Shown: in pieces, positions 10,637 through 22,808 of the stretch
Position numbering within the stretch: the stretch's first letter is position 1
Layout of the letters: each line of letters begins with the position of its first letter
Origin: Rhizophagus clarus
Taxonomy: Eukaryota; Glomeromycota; Glomeromycetes; Glomerales; Glomeraceae
DNA length: 64,000 bases
Assembly: GCA_015698045.1 (NCBI GenBank)
Contig: BLAL01000274.1
Span: forward strand, 186,001 to 250,000
Reading direction: 5' to 3'
Translations under genes and position numbers: made by a program
Notes under the pieces: generated by a model
Databases searched by the model: none
What the model was told of the DNA's origin: nothing
The model's input: the letters and a program-made list of their open reading frames with translations, nothing else

Positions 10637-13093
10637 TTTTCATGAATATGTTTAATAAAGAAAGGCTTTTTTTATAAAAAAAAAAAAAGAGTAACTTAAT
10701 AGTAAGGAAAAATATTTAAATATATAAAAAAATTCTTTAAAATGATTTTATGGTAAGAAGGTAATAGTTGGTATAATTTTGTAATTTTATTTTTTTTTGA
10801 ATATGCTTGTTCGTAGGTTAATAAATTTTTTTTTTTTTTATTCCTTACTAAAAACAACTCTTTTTTCTTTCTTAAAAAAAGAGAGATAAATATTTTTTTT
10901 TCCGAAAAATCGAGAAAAAAAAAAACTTAGAAAATGGCCTTTTTCATATATTAAACGTGAAGAAAAAAAGAGTCGAAAAAAAAAAAATTCCGCAACGAAT
11001 GCTTATGAGACAAAAGAGAGTAAGCGGAAAAAAGGTAAAAAAAATTTAAACAACAAATTACACATATTTAAACAACTATGCAATCCTAATGACTGTTTAA
11101 CGGTAAAAAAAGGATAAATTAGGCTAGAAGATTTATGTTTGTAGTTTGGATTTATTTTTAGGGTATGAAAATGACATTGACAAAGTAAGTCATTCATCCT
11201 ATTTTGTTAATAAATATAAATTATATAAAATCGGAAAATGGAACAAAAATGGAACCGATATCCGCGATATGTCGAGTTCTTTAGTTATTTTAATTTAACA
11301 TAATATAAAATTTTAAAATTGTGATAATAATTGTAAAATTCCAAAGATCAAAAAAAATGTGAAAAAAGTGAAATAAAGTATTACGTAACTAATTTTTTTT
11401 TTATTTTTCAAAGTTTGTTTTAATAAAGTTTTTTTGCTCCGAAATTTATGTAATTTAAATAAACATATGCTGCGCAGGATTTCCATTCATGCAAGGTGAA
11501 CCTTTTTAGTGCATTTAATATTTAAACAAAGGATTTCCATTATGGATGTTCTGTTTAGTTTAATTTCGGAGAAATGTTTATGAATTTATGAATAAACTTA
11601 GGTGATAGGTGACGTTTAACTAAGTCAGAAATAGAATAAAGTTTGATAAACATCTAATCCTAAAACATATATGCCTTTTTTAATAGATATGTCAAATAAT
11701 GATAAATAATGGATGCATATGATTTATCTAAAATTCGACCGAAAAATTTTTAATAAATATTTTTTTCAGTCAAATGAAAAAAAGATATTTGATATTCTGG
11801 ATAATTTCTCCCCTAATTTTCATGACATTTATAATTCATTTTCCTGTTTTTCATATGAAAATAATTTCTCACGTGGCGTAGAGATTAGTATATTTATAGA
11901 TGAAACAATAATTAAAAACGATGTAACTAAGTTTCAAGATTTTCGTATTGTTTCATGTAAAATGATTTGTATGTAGCGACGGTGTAAATATTCTTTATTA
12001 TTTAAAGAGGACACAAAAGAATACGTTTTTATATAACAAATGTTTCTTTATATTACGAGATAAATATAAACTCATGCAGGTATGATTTATATAATATCCG
12101 TGAAATTTATTGATCTTTCCTAAATAACGATTATAATGTTTGGTAAAGCAATGACGTTATTGTGGGATAACGAGGATCCAGTAGTCACTTTCCGGCGCCG
12201 ATATACCGAAATGGTCAAACATTTCGTTCTCTAAATAATATTCCGGGGCATTGATATTATTTATCTTTTTGCGGTAATATTTCGAAAATCCATTCTAAAT
12301 ATATTTTTATTTTTAAATTAATAATCATTTTAATTTATGATTATATAAATAATGCATATTGTTTCTTCGCAAGTTACCAAATATATGTCAGCTTGGCGCA
12401 GAATATACCGTAAAAATTTCCGCGTGTATGTGATCGCCTATAAGAAAACGGGAATTGGCTAATATAGTTAAAATTTCCGGTTATCGATCATAGCTTCCGG
12501 AGTGTATGTATAATATTATAATGCATATGATAATTTTCATTTGAATAAATAAAAATAAAACAATTACAAAAAAAAGTTCAATTGTGATCATCCAATTACA
12601 TTGATTTTCTGTTCGACTTTTTTTTTCTTTTTGAAGACAAATTTACAAATTTACAAAAAATATTTCTTTATTGTTGATTTTATAGATTCCCACGCCAACA
12701 ACGATCCAAATTTAATACCTTTCTGTTAGAAATGATTGGCACGACATTGATTTAGTAAATTTTAAATTTTATACGAAAAAAAAAACAATGCATGAGACCA
12801 TTCATTCAATTTACAAATCGTAGTGAACCGATATGAAAAAAAAAATTTTTTTTTTGGAAAAAAAAAAATTTTTCCCGAAACATCATGCATGGTGCCCGAG
12901 GAAGTGCAGTACTAGCAGATTTAACAATTGGAGAAATATGCTTCATATATCCTAAATTAGGTTAGACAAATCGGATTTATACTTTACATAAATCCGTGTC
13001 CATTATTCAATATTTCTTATTTAAATTCTGTTCTCTCACTTTCTTTTTCTTCTTATAAGTTATCCTTGTTTTTTTTTTGATTTATTAAGGATA
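10637..13093. other. Intergenic region between divergent genes
   Basis: The minus gene at 8704-10636 and the plus gene at 13094 are divergently oriented, so this 2.4-kb stretch should hold both promoters. It is A+T-rich with many A and T runs. Bases 13021-13080 are a pyrimidine-rich run just upstream of the BTB gene start, a common fungal promoter feature. The 264-base open frame at 11713-11976 has poor protein character and is not called. Confidence 0.5.
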
Positions 13094-14599
13094 ATGTCTC
13101 AGCTTTTTTCAGGGCTCTCAAAGGATTTTTCACAATTACTCAAAGGAGCAGATGATTATAATGTCCTCATTGAAATTGGAGAAGGTTCAAATATGAAAAA
13201 AATGCATGTACATTCAGTTATACTTCGTGCACGCTCTCCATATTTTCATGAAGCCTTATCTAGTAAATGGTTACCAGAAGAGAATGGATGTATGGTTTTT
13301 AGGCTGCTTGGAGTGTCTCATTCAATATTTAGAATTTTAGTAAAGTAAACATCATCTTCCATTCAGAAAAGTTTTTATTTGGAGTTAAAAAAAAAAAAAA
13401 ATAAGAAACTTAAAAACTACATTTCTACTTCCTTTTTTCTTAGATATTTATACACTGGAACGATAATATTGGATGAATACCAAGGAAATGAACTTTTTGA
13501 AATATTAGCAGCGGCTGACCTATTTTATCTTTTCGATTTATTAGAATATTTACAAGATTATTTTATTCAACATAAAATTGATTGGATAAAAAGAAACTTT
13601 GTAAAAATTTTACATTCTGCTATGAAACAAGATTATCGAAAACTTAAAAAATTTTGTAACAGGTTGATTACGGAAGATGCCCGAATATTATTTGATGCGA
13701 AAGATTTTAATTCTGTGAGTGAGAATATTCTTGTTTCTGTACTTCAACGAGATGATCTTGGTATGCAAGAAGCTGAAATATGGAATAAAGTTATTCAATG
13801 GGGAATTGCCAACACTTCAAACCTTAAAGGTAATGTTACTAACTGGAAAAAAGAGGATTTTATGGTTTTGGAAAAGACGATGCATAGAGTAATTCCACTT
13901 TTGAGACTTTTTCAGATGAGTTCTGCCGATTATTGTCACAAGGTTAGACCTTACAAGCAATTATTCCCAAAAAACTTACAAGAAGATCTTTTGTGTTACT
14001 ATCTCGCCAATGATCAACCAAAGTCTATTACAATTCTTCCTCCAAGAGTGTCACCTATTAAAATTGATTCAACTATTATTGGACCACAACATACAGCACT
14101 TATTGCAAGATGGTTGGATAGTGAACCTATTATCAAACATGGGATTCAATATAATTTTACACTTCTCTTTCGAGCAAGTCAGGATGGTTATTCTATTGAC
14201 GCGTTTAAACAAAAATGTGCTTGTAAAGGACCGACGATTTTAGTTTTGAAACTCCGTGACTCTGGACAATTAATAGGCGGATATAATCCGATTGGATGGA
14301 AAAATGTGAAATTTGGTCGAGGACGAGGTACAAAAGAAAGTTTTATTTTTACACTTGGAGATGGGACTTCACCTTATGATGCACGAATCTCTCGGATAGC
14401 TTATAATGAGTGTGATACGGAAATTGACGATTTAATATGGATCGGTCCAAAGTTTGGCAAAGGTCCGGATCTATGGGTCCGGATGAATGCAGATCAAAGT
14501 GGAGAAGCACGGAAGGGTACTTATGAAAGCAGTATTTTGGAGAATGAAGGAAGATTTAGATGGATAGAGTGCGAAATATTTTCTATAATGAAGAAATAG
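13094..14599 (+). CDS. BTB-BACK-TLDc domain protein, 468 aa, two exons
   Basis: Exon 1 is 13094-13344 and exon 2 is 13444-14599. The 99-bp intron (GTAAAC...TTCTTAG) joins RILVK to YLYTG and gives exactly 469 codons with the stop. Residues about 20-100 form a BTB/POZ domain (DYNVLIEIGEGSNMKKMHVH, SVILRARSPYFHEAL, KYLYTGTIILDEYQGNELFE), which dimerises and often recruits cullin-3. Residues about 110-210 fit a BACK helical region (NFVKILHSAMKQDYRKLKKF, EAEIWNKVIQWGIANTSNL). Residues about 290-465 form a TLDc domain (FTLLFRASQDGYSIDAFKQK, CACKGPTILVLKL, IGGYNPIGW, SFIFTLGDG). TLDc proteins are linked to oxidative-stress protection and V-ATPase regulation in other eukaryotes. A substrate adaptor role is inferred from the architecture. 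The sequence looks intact, and the family is strongly expanded in Rhizophagus. Confidence 0.93.
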
Positions 14600-15579
14600 T
14601 CTTTAAACTACATCCTTTTTTTTTTTTTTGTAAATGGTATTGGGTGTTACAAAATCATAGATATACATGTAGATCATCAAATGTATCGACCTTTTATGAA
14701 TAGATTTTTTTAATATATATAATTATATATATGCCGTAGAAAAAATTTTTTTTTATGCTTTGCTTATTGTTAATTTCTCATACTCATTAAAACAACTAAG
14801 CACTTTTTGATGTATAAATGCACACTATCACGCTCGAAAATAGCCTAAATTCTCAAATTGTTAATATTCCGTTTTTTAATAAAATGCAAATTCGGCAAAA
14901 AGTGACAATAAAAAGGTTGGCTATCAAACTCGTCCTTCCAAATTTAGCGAGTTTCGCATGTTAATGCGTCATTATTTTATATCAGAATTTTTTTTCTTGA
15001 AGTCATTCTTATGGAATCAATATTCTATTCCATTTTGTTTTTTTTTTTTTATTCTCAATTTTTTTTTTTTCAAAAAAAAATATAGAGTATTATTTTCATT
15101 TTATCCGATAACGAAAATTTGCCGAACATTGAATAAGGCTTCTATGCTACCGTATACGTAGTCTTATATAACTTAGAGGTCTAATTATTTATTTCTTACG
15201 CACGATTTAGGAAGGCTTGTCCATTTTTCCATATACCCGGACCGGGTAAGGCGCACTTGATCTTCATATTAATAATTATAATAAAAAGGTGATTATTTCT
15301 TGCGCATGGTCTTCCATCGGATACTCACGAACATTTGCTTATTCATTACATAGAATTATGACGTATTCAGACAACTTCAAATAAAACCATAAATGAGATG
15401 TATCATGAAAATCTTTTTTTTCTATCTTTTTTGAAAAACATTTTACCTTTTCGTATCTTTCCACAAATTTTCGGACAAAGAACTTTTTGTGGTAAACCCT
15501 TAAAAAATCCTAAGGCCTTTCTAGTAGATTTTTTTTATTCAAATTTTTTTTTTTTTTTTTTTTTTTTAATACTTTAACC
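14600..15579. other. Intergenic region
   Basis: A+T-rich, with the BTB gene's 3' side and the promoter of the next gene. Bases 15232-15250 contain a short inverted repeat ACCCGGACCGGGT. Bases 15400-15567 are rich in T runs, ending in a 28-base T tract 20 bp before the next start codon. No gene is supported. Confidence 0.5.
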
Positions 15580-16697
15580 ATGTATCGACCAAAAGGCTAC
15601 AATAATAATAATTATGGTGACCAACAGCTTTGGATAAAAGTTGATCTCAGGGAAATCCGTTTTTATCCAAGTAGAGATATCATTCGAAAATTCCAGTGTA
15701 GACAAATCGAATTATTATTTAAATATACAACTCATAATATAGCAATTAATTTTATTGAAGGTCGAGAAGTTCATGAGATAAGAATTCCTCTAGATCAAAT
15801 TACTAGATTTAGAATTATTCAAAATAAACATATAGAATTTGAATTTTGCAAGGATTTCAAAAGGATTGTGAGTTAATTAAAATATCTTCGTTGTAGTCGT
15901 CTTTATTTAATTCTTTTTAAAAAGATGACTAATTTGTTTGGTAATTTTAAGTATTTTGTTCATTATAAAAATAATCAAAATTCACATATAGCCCACAAGT
16001 CTCAACAAGATCCGACGAGTGGTTGTATGAAGGATGCTACAAGGTTAATGCTTACACCTTGTGATAAAGTTCATCCGATGACGATTTTTATGTTTGAAAT
16101 AGGAATCAAAAAGTGGGCGCCTCGTTTAATTGTAAGTAAAAATGTTTTTTTTTCTTAATTCTTGTGATTTCTTTTGAATTTATTCGATACATAAGAAAAA
16201 AATTTTTTTTTCCTTAGGAAAGTGAAAATCACAAAGATGAAATACAAATTCATGAGGTGAGTGGCAATCAATTATACTCAATTATGGTGTGATATATATA
16301 TATACATACTGTATATTGATTCTATTATTAAAATTCATAAAGGATCTGATAATCGAAGACAGCCCTTCTATTGCATCTGAGGTAAAGATTCTTTACAATA
16401 TAAAATAATTGATTTGTGTGAATAATATTTTTTTAACAAAATACTTTACGTTTTTAGTACCTTATGACATGCAATTTCATGGATTTCACGAGAGACATCC
16501 GTTTGCCTGCTGAAATTACATTTGCAGATTTATTGAATGAAGTAAATAGAAAATTAGATTGTGATATAAATACCTTTAAATATAAAATTAATGATGAAGA
16601 AATGATTACAGTTGAAAATGATGGAGATTGGAATATTGCTAAAATGAATCTTAAGGAACAAAAGATTTCATGTTTTGATATCTACATAGTGGAATAA
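15580..16697 (+). CDS. Small protein with C-terminal PB1-like domain, 270 aa, five exons
   Basis: Exons are 15580-15867, 15925-16131, 16218-16256, 16343-16381 and 16458-16697. All introns are phase 0 GT-AG (57, 86, 86 and 76 bp), and the two 39-bp micro-exons encode ESENHKDEIQIHE and DLIIEDSPSIASE. The last 78 residues look like a PB1 domain: a basic strand-helix start (DIRLPAEITFADLLNEVNRK) and an acidic OPCA-type segment (KINDEEMITVENDGDW). PB1 domains pair with other PB1 or CAD-like domains in signalling and autophagy complexes. The N-terminal 165 residues form a beta-rich module (QLWIKVDLREIRFYPSRDII, EIRIPLDQITRFRII, then GCMKDATRLMLTP) that I cannot assign. The N-terminal end of an RNA-dependent RNA polymerase is one possibility but is not demonstrated. 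No catalytic motif is visible. The micro-exons could be skipped without changing frame. Confidence 0.8.
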
Positions 16698-17179
16698 GCT
16701 GCAGTTATTTAGGAGGTTTGTGTAAAATCAAATTAATTTAATCGTGAATAATTTTTTATTTAAATATATTTATAATATATATAATCTACAGTATATTTCC
16801 AAAGAATTTCTATTTTAATGAAGTGTTTTTTTAATTAACTGAAAATAATTTAAGTTTATTTCACTTATGATACAGAAAAACAATGACATTGTTTATTTGC
16901 AAGCATTTGAAAAAAAGGAACAGACAAGCATATTACCTGTAAAGGTCATTTAACATGAAGCTTATTCAAAAAAAAAAATAAAATAAAATAAATCAAAAGT
17001 TATCTTGTAGTGTTTAAAAAATCAAAAAATAAAATTCTATTAGTGCAATTTAATAGATAATTTCTATTTACTATGATATTCAATCAGGATTGCTTACTTT
17101 AATAGAGATTTCTTGAAAATTTTCAAATTTATTAGTAATTTATCAGACTTCTTATTAGTAAAAGAAAAAAAAAATCACA
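16698..17179. other. 3' flank and A+T-rich spacer
   Basis: Nothing beyond A+T-rich text is seen. A GTAAAG-ending stretch at 16925-16945 is open but too short to judge. Confidence 0.4.
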
Positions 17180-17367
17180 ATTAGAGTGACCTGTCATAAT
17201 ATATTATAATGGTTGTAATAGGTTGTAATGTAATTGGTATAAATTGTAAGTATGATATACCATAATTTTTATATAGAAAAAATTGGTGCTATAATGGTTG
17301 TAATAGGTTGCAACCCCAAGTTATAATCCAAAATGCCATAATTATTATTTATAGCAGGTTACTTTAA
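17180..17367. mobile_element. Candidate small MITE with imperfect inverted ends
   Basis: The left end TTAGAGTGACCTGTCATAA pairs with the right end TTATAGCAGGTTACTTTAA at 15 of 19 positions. Inside, the sequence TATAATGGTTGTAATAGGTTG is present twice as direct repeats (about 17206 and 17290). The element of about 190 bp has no coding capacity. The ends are short and A+T-rich, so the call is tentative. Confidence 0.4.
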
Positions 17368-17528
17368 TCACAATAATTTAATTAATATTTAAATATAATT
17401 TATCTATATTACTGTTTTTTAAAAAATATTTACAATCAGAATTTATAAAAAATACAAGTATAAATTTCTATATAATATTAATTTTTTATAAAAAAATCTT
17501 TTTCAACTACAATTTTTTAATAAAAATA

Positions 17529-20259
17529 TATCCCTTAAACGGTTTTGCAGGCAAATTTGCCTGCAATTTATTGAAAAAAAAATATCCGTCATATAAAACT
17601 TTTTCAATAAAAGCCAGATCATCATAAAATTTTTACAGCAATATTGAACAATAGTTAAACTATCAAAATGTATAGTTAGATCATTGGCTGATCATAAAAA
17701 TTAAACCAGTATTTAATCTATAAAAATGCTTACCAATACCTCGGAATTTTCTAATTTCGGTGTTCGAAGTTGTTTTCTTTTTCTCACGTTATTTTCCTTA
17801 CTTTTGCTTAAATTTTTTTATTTTCACTATGGATACTAATGAGTATGATGAACAGAATTTGTTTGTTGTTGATTTTTCACGGAATATTTATGATATTACT
17901 GGTGAACAAGATGATAATAGCGATAATGATAATTTTGAAGAAATTCGAAATGGAGAATTTTGGTGGAAATAGAGGTAGAGGTAGAGGTCAAAGACGAGGA
18001 CAAGGTTGGAGTAGTGCAAGAAATAACAGTAGTGGAAGGGATAATAGAGAACAAACTGCACAACTCCCACCTCCACCTTTTTTTAACGCTTTTCAACATA
18101 CAAAGCCTTTACACAAATTTACAGTAAACTTACCTAATGACTTTCTTTCACCATCACCTTATTTAATTTTTTCTCTTTTCTTCTCTCTTGCACAGATAGA
18201 GATAATTGTTAAAAATACAAATAAGTATGCATATGTAAAGGATGCAGGAGAAGGACGTCAATGAAAAGAATTAACAATAAAAGAGTTTAGAATTTGGTTG
18301 GCAATTCTAATATATGCAGGTGTATTTAAATTGCCCAGTATCCGAGATTATTGGAATAGAGATAATAAATTTCCTGAACATAAAATTTCAACTTTTATGT
18401 CTTTAATTCGTTTTGAGCAGGTATTTTAATTTTTATGTTAATATTTATTAAATTAATTAAAAGCTAATTAAACTGTTCATTAAATATGTTTAGATTAAGC
18501 GTTTTATACATATTTCAGATTGCACTGCTCCACTACCATTTTGGTATTCTAAAGTAAACCCTTTGGCAACTCATATCCAAACAGTTTCTAAATCAATTTG
18601 TGTACCATCATCAAACATCTCAGTTGATGAGATGATAGTTAGATTTTCTGGAAGAAGCATTCATACTGTAAGAATTAAAAATAAACCCACCCCAGAGGGT
18701 TACAAAATTCTCTCTCTTTGTGATGCTGGTTACACATATTCTTTCATTTTTACATCCAGAGTTCAAAATCAACCTGAGGTTCAACAAGTAACAGAATTAA
18801 GTAAAGTGGGTAATGAAGTATATCACCTTGCTTCTCAATTGCCAATTGAAAATAAATCATTTAACATTTATATGGACAATTATTTTTCTAGTATTAAGCT
18901 TTTTAAATATCTACGTGAAAAAAAATTGGAGCATGTGGAACTGTTCGCAAAAATAGTGCTAACTTTCCACAAATTCTTAAAGTAGACAAAAAACTGGACT
19001 GGGATACACTTTCTGGGGTGGTTGTTGATAATGTGTTGGCTATTTTGTGGATGGATAATGGTTCAGTAACGATGCTTTCAACTATTCACCAAATTGATAA
19101 TGGAAATGAAAATCGGATTGAGAGAATTCGGCGAAGACCACGAGAAACAAGTACTAATGCAGTTAAGGTTCGAGCAGTTTTTGGAACTGCAAGCAAAAAA
19201 TCTCTACCCATTCCTGTTGTAATTGATGACTATAACCACTTTATGGGTGGAGTTGATATTACTGATCAGTTACGAGGATATTATGGTACTCAATTACCAG
19301 TACGAAGGACATGGATGCCATTGTTTTTCTGGTTGTTAGATACGGCACTAATTAACTCATACTTGATATTAAAAAAAATTAATGCAAATGTTAATCATCA
19401 AAAAGATTTTAGAATGCAATTAGCGTGGGATTTAATTAAAGAAGATTTAGAAGGAAATGAAAAAAGCCACACACACGAAGTCAAGTTTATGAATTAGAAA
19501 AACAATTTAAGTTAATTCATGTTGATCCTAACAAAGAGCATCAATATGTTACGGCGAAATTTGAACTCCCTATAGAAAGGTTATCATCAGAGGGTCATTT
19601 TCCAGAATGGAGAGAAACAAGAAGTAGTTGTATATGGTGTAAATATTTAGTAAAAAAAAACCAGGAAAAAGCATCAAAAAATCCTCCTCAATCACAGCTA
19701 TATTGCATAAAATGCAATTTAGCTTTATGCTGTAATAAGGAAAGAAGAAATTGTTTTAGGGATTATCATACTTATAGAGAAGAGCAATTAAAATGAAGTT
19801 TTAGTTTTTTTAATTTAAAATTGTAATATGCACTTCGCACTTTTTTTATGAATTTTACGAAAATTGTTCTTTCTTTTAGTGTATATGTAGTTTCAAAATC
19901 TTATTTCTAAATCGTAAAAATTAACATAATAAAAGTTGTTACTCATAACTTAATTTACATTTTATTATTAAGGTTTGATATAGCTATAACCAAATCCCAA
20001 TAAGTTCGCCAAGATTAAATACAAAATTTTTTTAAAAATCAGATTATCGTTAAAATGCAACATTTTAATCAGCGGTTAATTTTAATTTTTCAGTACATAA
20101 TCAGAAAATGATGGTCATTGCTATGTAATGTAATATTTAAATTATCTGGAAAAAAATTTTTATGAGAGTAGCTTTATTTTTTGAAAAATTAGATGAGAGC
20201 CATAATTTCAGTAAAATTGCAGGCAAATTTGCCTGCAATGTCTTACCGTTTAAGGGATA
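17529..20259 (+). mobile_element. Decayed piggyBac-type DNA transposon, 2.73 kb
   Basis: The ends are inverted copies starting TATCCCTTAAACGGT. Subterminally, both ends carry the perfect 18-bp palindrome GCAGGCAAATTTGCCTGC (left about 17548-17565, right about 20218-20235). The interior encodes a piggyBac (DDE_Tnp_1_7) transposase, now broken. A clean TTAA target duplication outside the CCC ends is not seen: the flanks are ATAT and ATAA. TTAA does occur just inside both ends (CCCTTAAACGG). Bases 19797-20210 are the 3' untranslated part of the element. Confidence 0.85.
17829..19796 (+). pseudogene. piggyBac transposase, inactivated
   Basis: The protein starts MDTNEYDEQNLFVVDF at 17829. A frameshift near 17950 leads to an RG-rich stretch (GRGRGQRRGQGW). 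It runs on to a TGA at 18262-18264 in GRQ*KELTIKEF, probably a former Trp codon. An intron at 18421-18494 joins SLIRFEQ to IKRFIHISDCTAPLPFWYSK. The catalytic core is recognisable: first Asp in SVDEMIVRFSGRS, second in IYMDNYFSS, third in HFMGGVDITDQLRGYYG. A frameshift in an A8 run near 18920 precedes the family motif GACGTVRKNSANFP. Another near 19460 precedes the C-terminal cysteine-rich domain (CIWCKYLV, then LYCIKCNLALCCNKER). The domain order and length match the family. With at least three frameshifts and one stop it cannot make transposase. Confidence 0.88.
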
Positions 20260-21450
20260 AGAATAATAAATATAAAATAATTAATTATTTAATAACCATT
20301 AAAAATTATATATTATTTATAATATTAATATTATTATAATATATCTGCATTTTTTATTATATAGAACTATCTAATATTTTAATATAAAAAATGATTACTA
20401 GATTAAATAAACAGATTAAATACTGCTGGTTAATAATAGATAAATTTTTAATATATTTAAAAAAAGGATTATAAAAAAATATAATATAAAAATAAAAATT
20501 TAAAAATCAAAAATCCATTTTTTATTAAAATATTGTATATATAGGTTTTTCTATAAATATTATTCAAATCTAAAATAATTGAGATTATAGCAGCTCAAAT
20601 ATACAAATTCAAATTAATTTACAAATTATATATATAAAATTTGTAATTTATATATTTAGGATTTGAAAATTATAACAGCCAAAATATACAAACTAATTTA
20701 TTAAATGGTAACTATAGGTTCTTTAACTTCAAAAAGTACTGATTGCTTTTTAAGTAGTTTTCTTTCTTATGTCTTATCTTTGTTATTTTATTTCAAACTT
20801 TTTTCTTAAGCATTTAGAACTTTTTTGCACAATAAAATTTTAGCTTTCTATGTGATTATAACAAATAGAATCTAATAAAAAAGATTATAGAATTTCTTAT
20901 ACCAATTAGATTTTATGAATCTAAACAATATATTAGAAAATAACCAATCAAATAAACTAATTATACTATCTATTATATTCTTATTCAAATTATAGAAAAA
21001 ATTTACTAAAAAGAATTAAAGAAACAATAATAACTTTAAACTAATATATATTAGAAGAAAATCTTTCTATTATTTCTAATAGTAATTTTTATACATTATA
21101 GAATCCTAAATATTTAATATATTGTAAATATCATAAAAGATCTGCATAAAATTATGGGTATTTTGCTATTTTTAAAATAAATTAAATTTGCCAAAAATTA
21201 AATGTTATATTCAAATTATATGTTAATTTGCTAAAATTTAATTTTTATTATTAATTAATAATTATTTATACTTATTAAAATTTATTTATCATATAAATTT
21301 TTTTTTAAATTATAAAATTTTGCATAAAATAAAAAAAAAAACATCATAATTATATATGCATAATAGAGATTTATAATGGATTTAGTCATATATAGTAGTA
21401 AGGAATAATTTTTATATATAAAGAAAAAAATTTCATACATATATCAAAAA
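20260..21450. other. A+T-rich spacer with dispersed repeat copy
   Basis: No gene is supported. Bases 21120-21345 are the second copy of the repeat at 7140-7345. Bases 20575-20700 contain two related copies of a unit with ATTATAGCAGCTCAAATATACAAA / ATTATAACAGCCAAAATATACAAA character. Confidence 0.45.
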
Positions 21451-22808
21451 AATTTTTTTATATTTTTTTAAACTGATGAGAATTTTTGTCAGATCAGTTA
21501 CTTGAGTAGGAATTATCAATAATGAACTCAACTATCATATCCATCATTGAAAATGAAGCTAATTTGACTTTAGGTTTTTAATATTTTTTTTATACTTTTT
21601 TAAAATAATATTCTTAATGTGTTTTTAAGTAATAATATTAATATTAATATAATTTAACATTTGATAGTTGAACATTTCCCACTCATCATTCTATATTTGT
21701 ATAAATTTCAAGATTTATCAGAACATTCTTATACAGATAATTACGTAACTAAATAATTGGAGAAATAATTGAAAATATCAGTCCAAATAAAATATTAGCT
21801 ATTGTATCTGATAATGCCTCAAACATTCAAAATGCATGCAAAATTATTGAAGAAAAATACCCTAATATCAAAAATGTATAATATATAGTACATGCAGTTA
21901 ATCTTATCATGTGTAATATACTTAAAGAAAGTTTTGGAGATTGTTTATTACAAAAAGTTAATACATTAGCTTCATTTTTTAAAAATTCTCATCAAGTTGA
22001 AGCCAAGCTCACACAACTCATCAAAGAGAATAGTATTCATGGAGAAAACATAAAGTTATATTGTAAGACACGATAGATAACAACTAGCGAATCAGTAGAT
22101 TCAGTAATTAGATTAGAATCAGTATTAGAACAAATTATTACTAATGAAAGTAATTTATTGTCAAATATAATGTTCTGCATGAACTGAGCTGAGCTGTGGC
22201 TCACAGTCAATCAAGTCAGCTCATATCAAGCTGAGCTTTGACACAGCTTACTCGAGCTCAGCTCACAAGCCATGAGCTAATTTGTAAGCTTTTAGACTTT
22301 TTCTTGTTTTTTCTTATTCAAAAAAAATAAAAAATTTTTTTTTTTTTTTACAAAAGTATCAAACAGTTACGCAAGCACTAATACTATATTTTTTAGACGA
22401 TTTTTGTATGAAATTATTACTGGATTTTTTTTAATAAATTAAGAGTTTTTCTAATTTATTGGAGGCTTACTATAAATTTTTTATTTTAGATCTGGGCTGA
22501 CATGTTTCAAAATATAGCTTTTTTTTTTAATCTTAGACAGATAAAATATGGGTTTTTGTAGGACTCTAATATGAATCAATGGCTGTGCATAAATCAGCAG
22601 TTAAAATGCTATGTACAGATCAGAAAAAGCTATGCATAGGTCATCAATTTTATTAATCTTCCACTCCCCCTTTTTTATATAAACTATTTTTTCTTTCTCC
22701 CTCCCCTTTTTCTTATTAAATACAAACTAAATTTTATTAAATTTTGTCATTCATTTTACTTTAAATTTAATTTTATATATTTTACCCTATACACCAAATT
22801 AATATAAA

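Noticed and set aside
11713..11976. 87-codon open frame in the divergent intergenic region
   Set aside because: No motif or homology recognised, composition matches spacer DNA, no supporting splice or context.
17529..17537. TTAA at 17534 as the outer target duplication of the piggyBac element
   Set aside because: The CCC/GGG outside TTAA is itself inverted between the two ends, so TTAA lies inside the repeat; the true border stays undecided.
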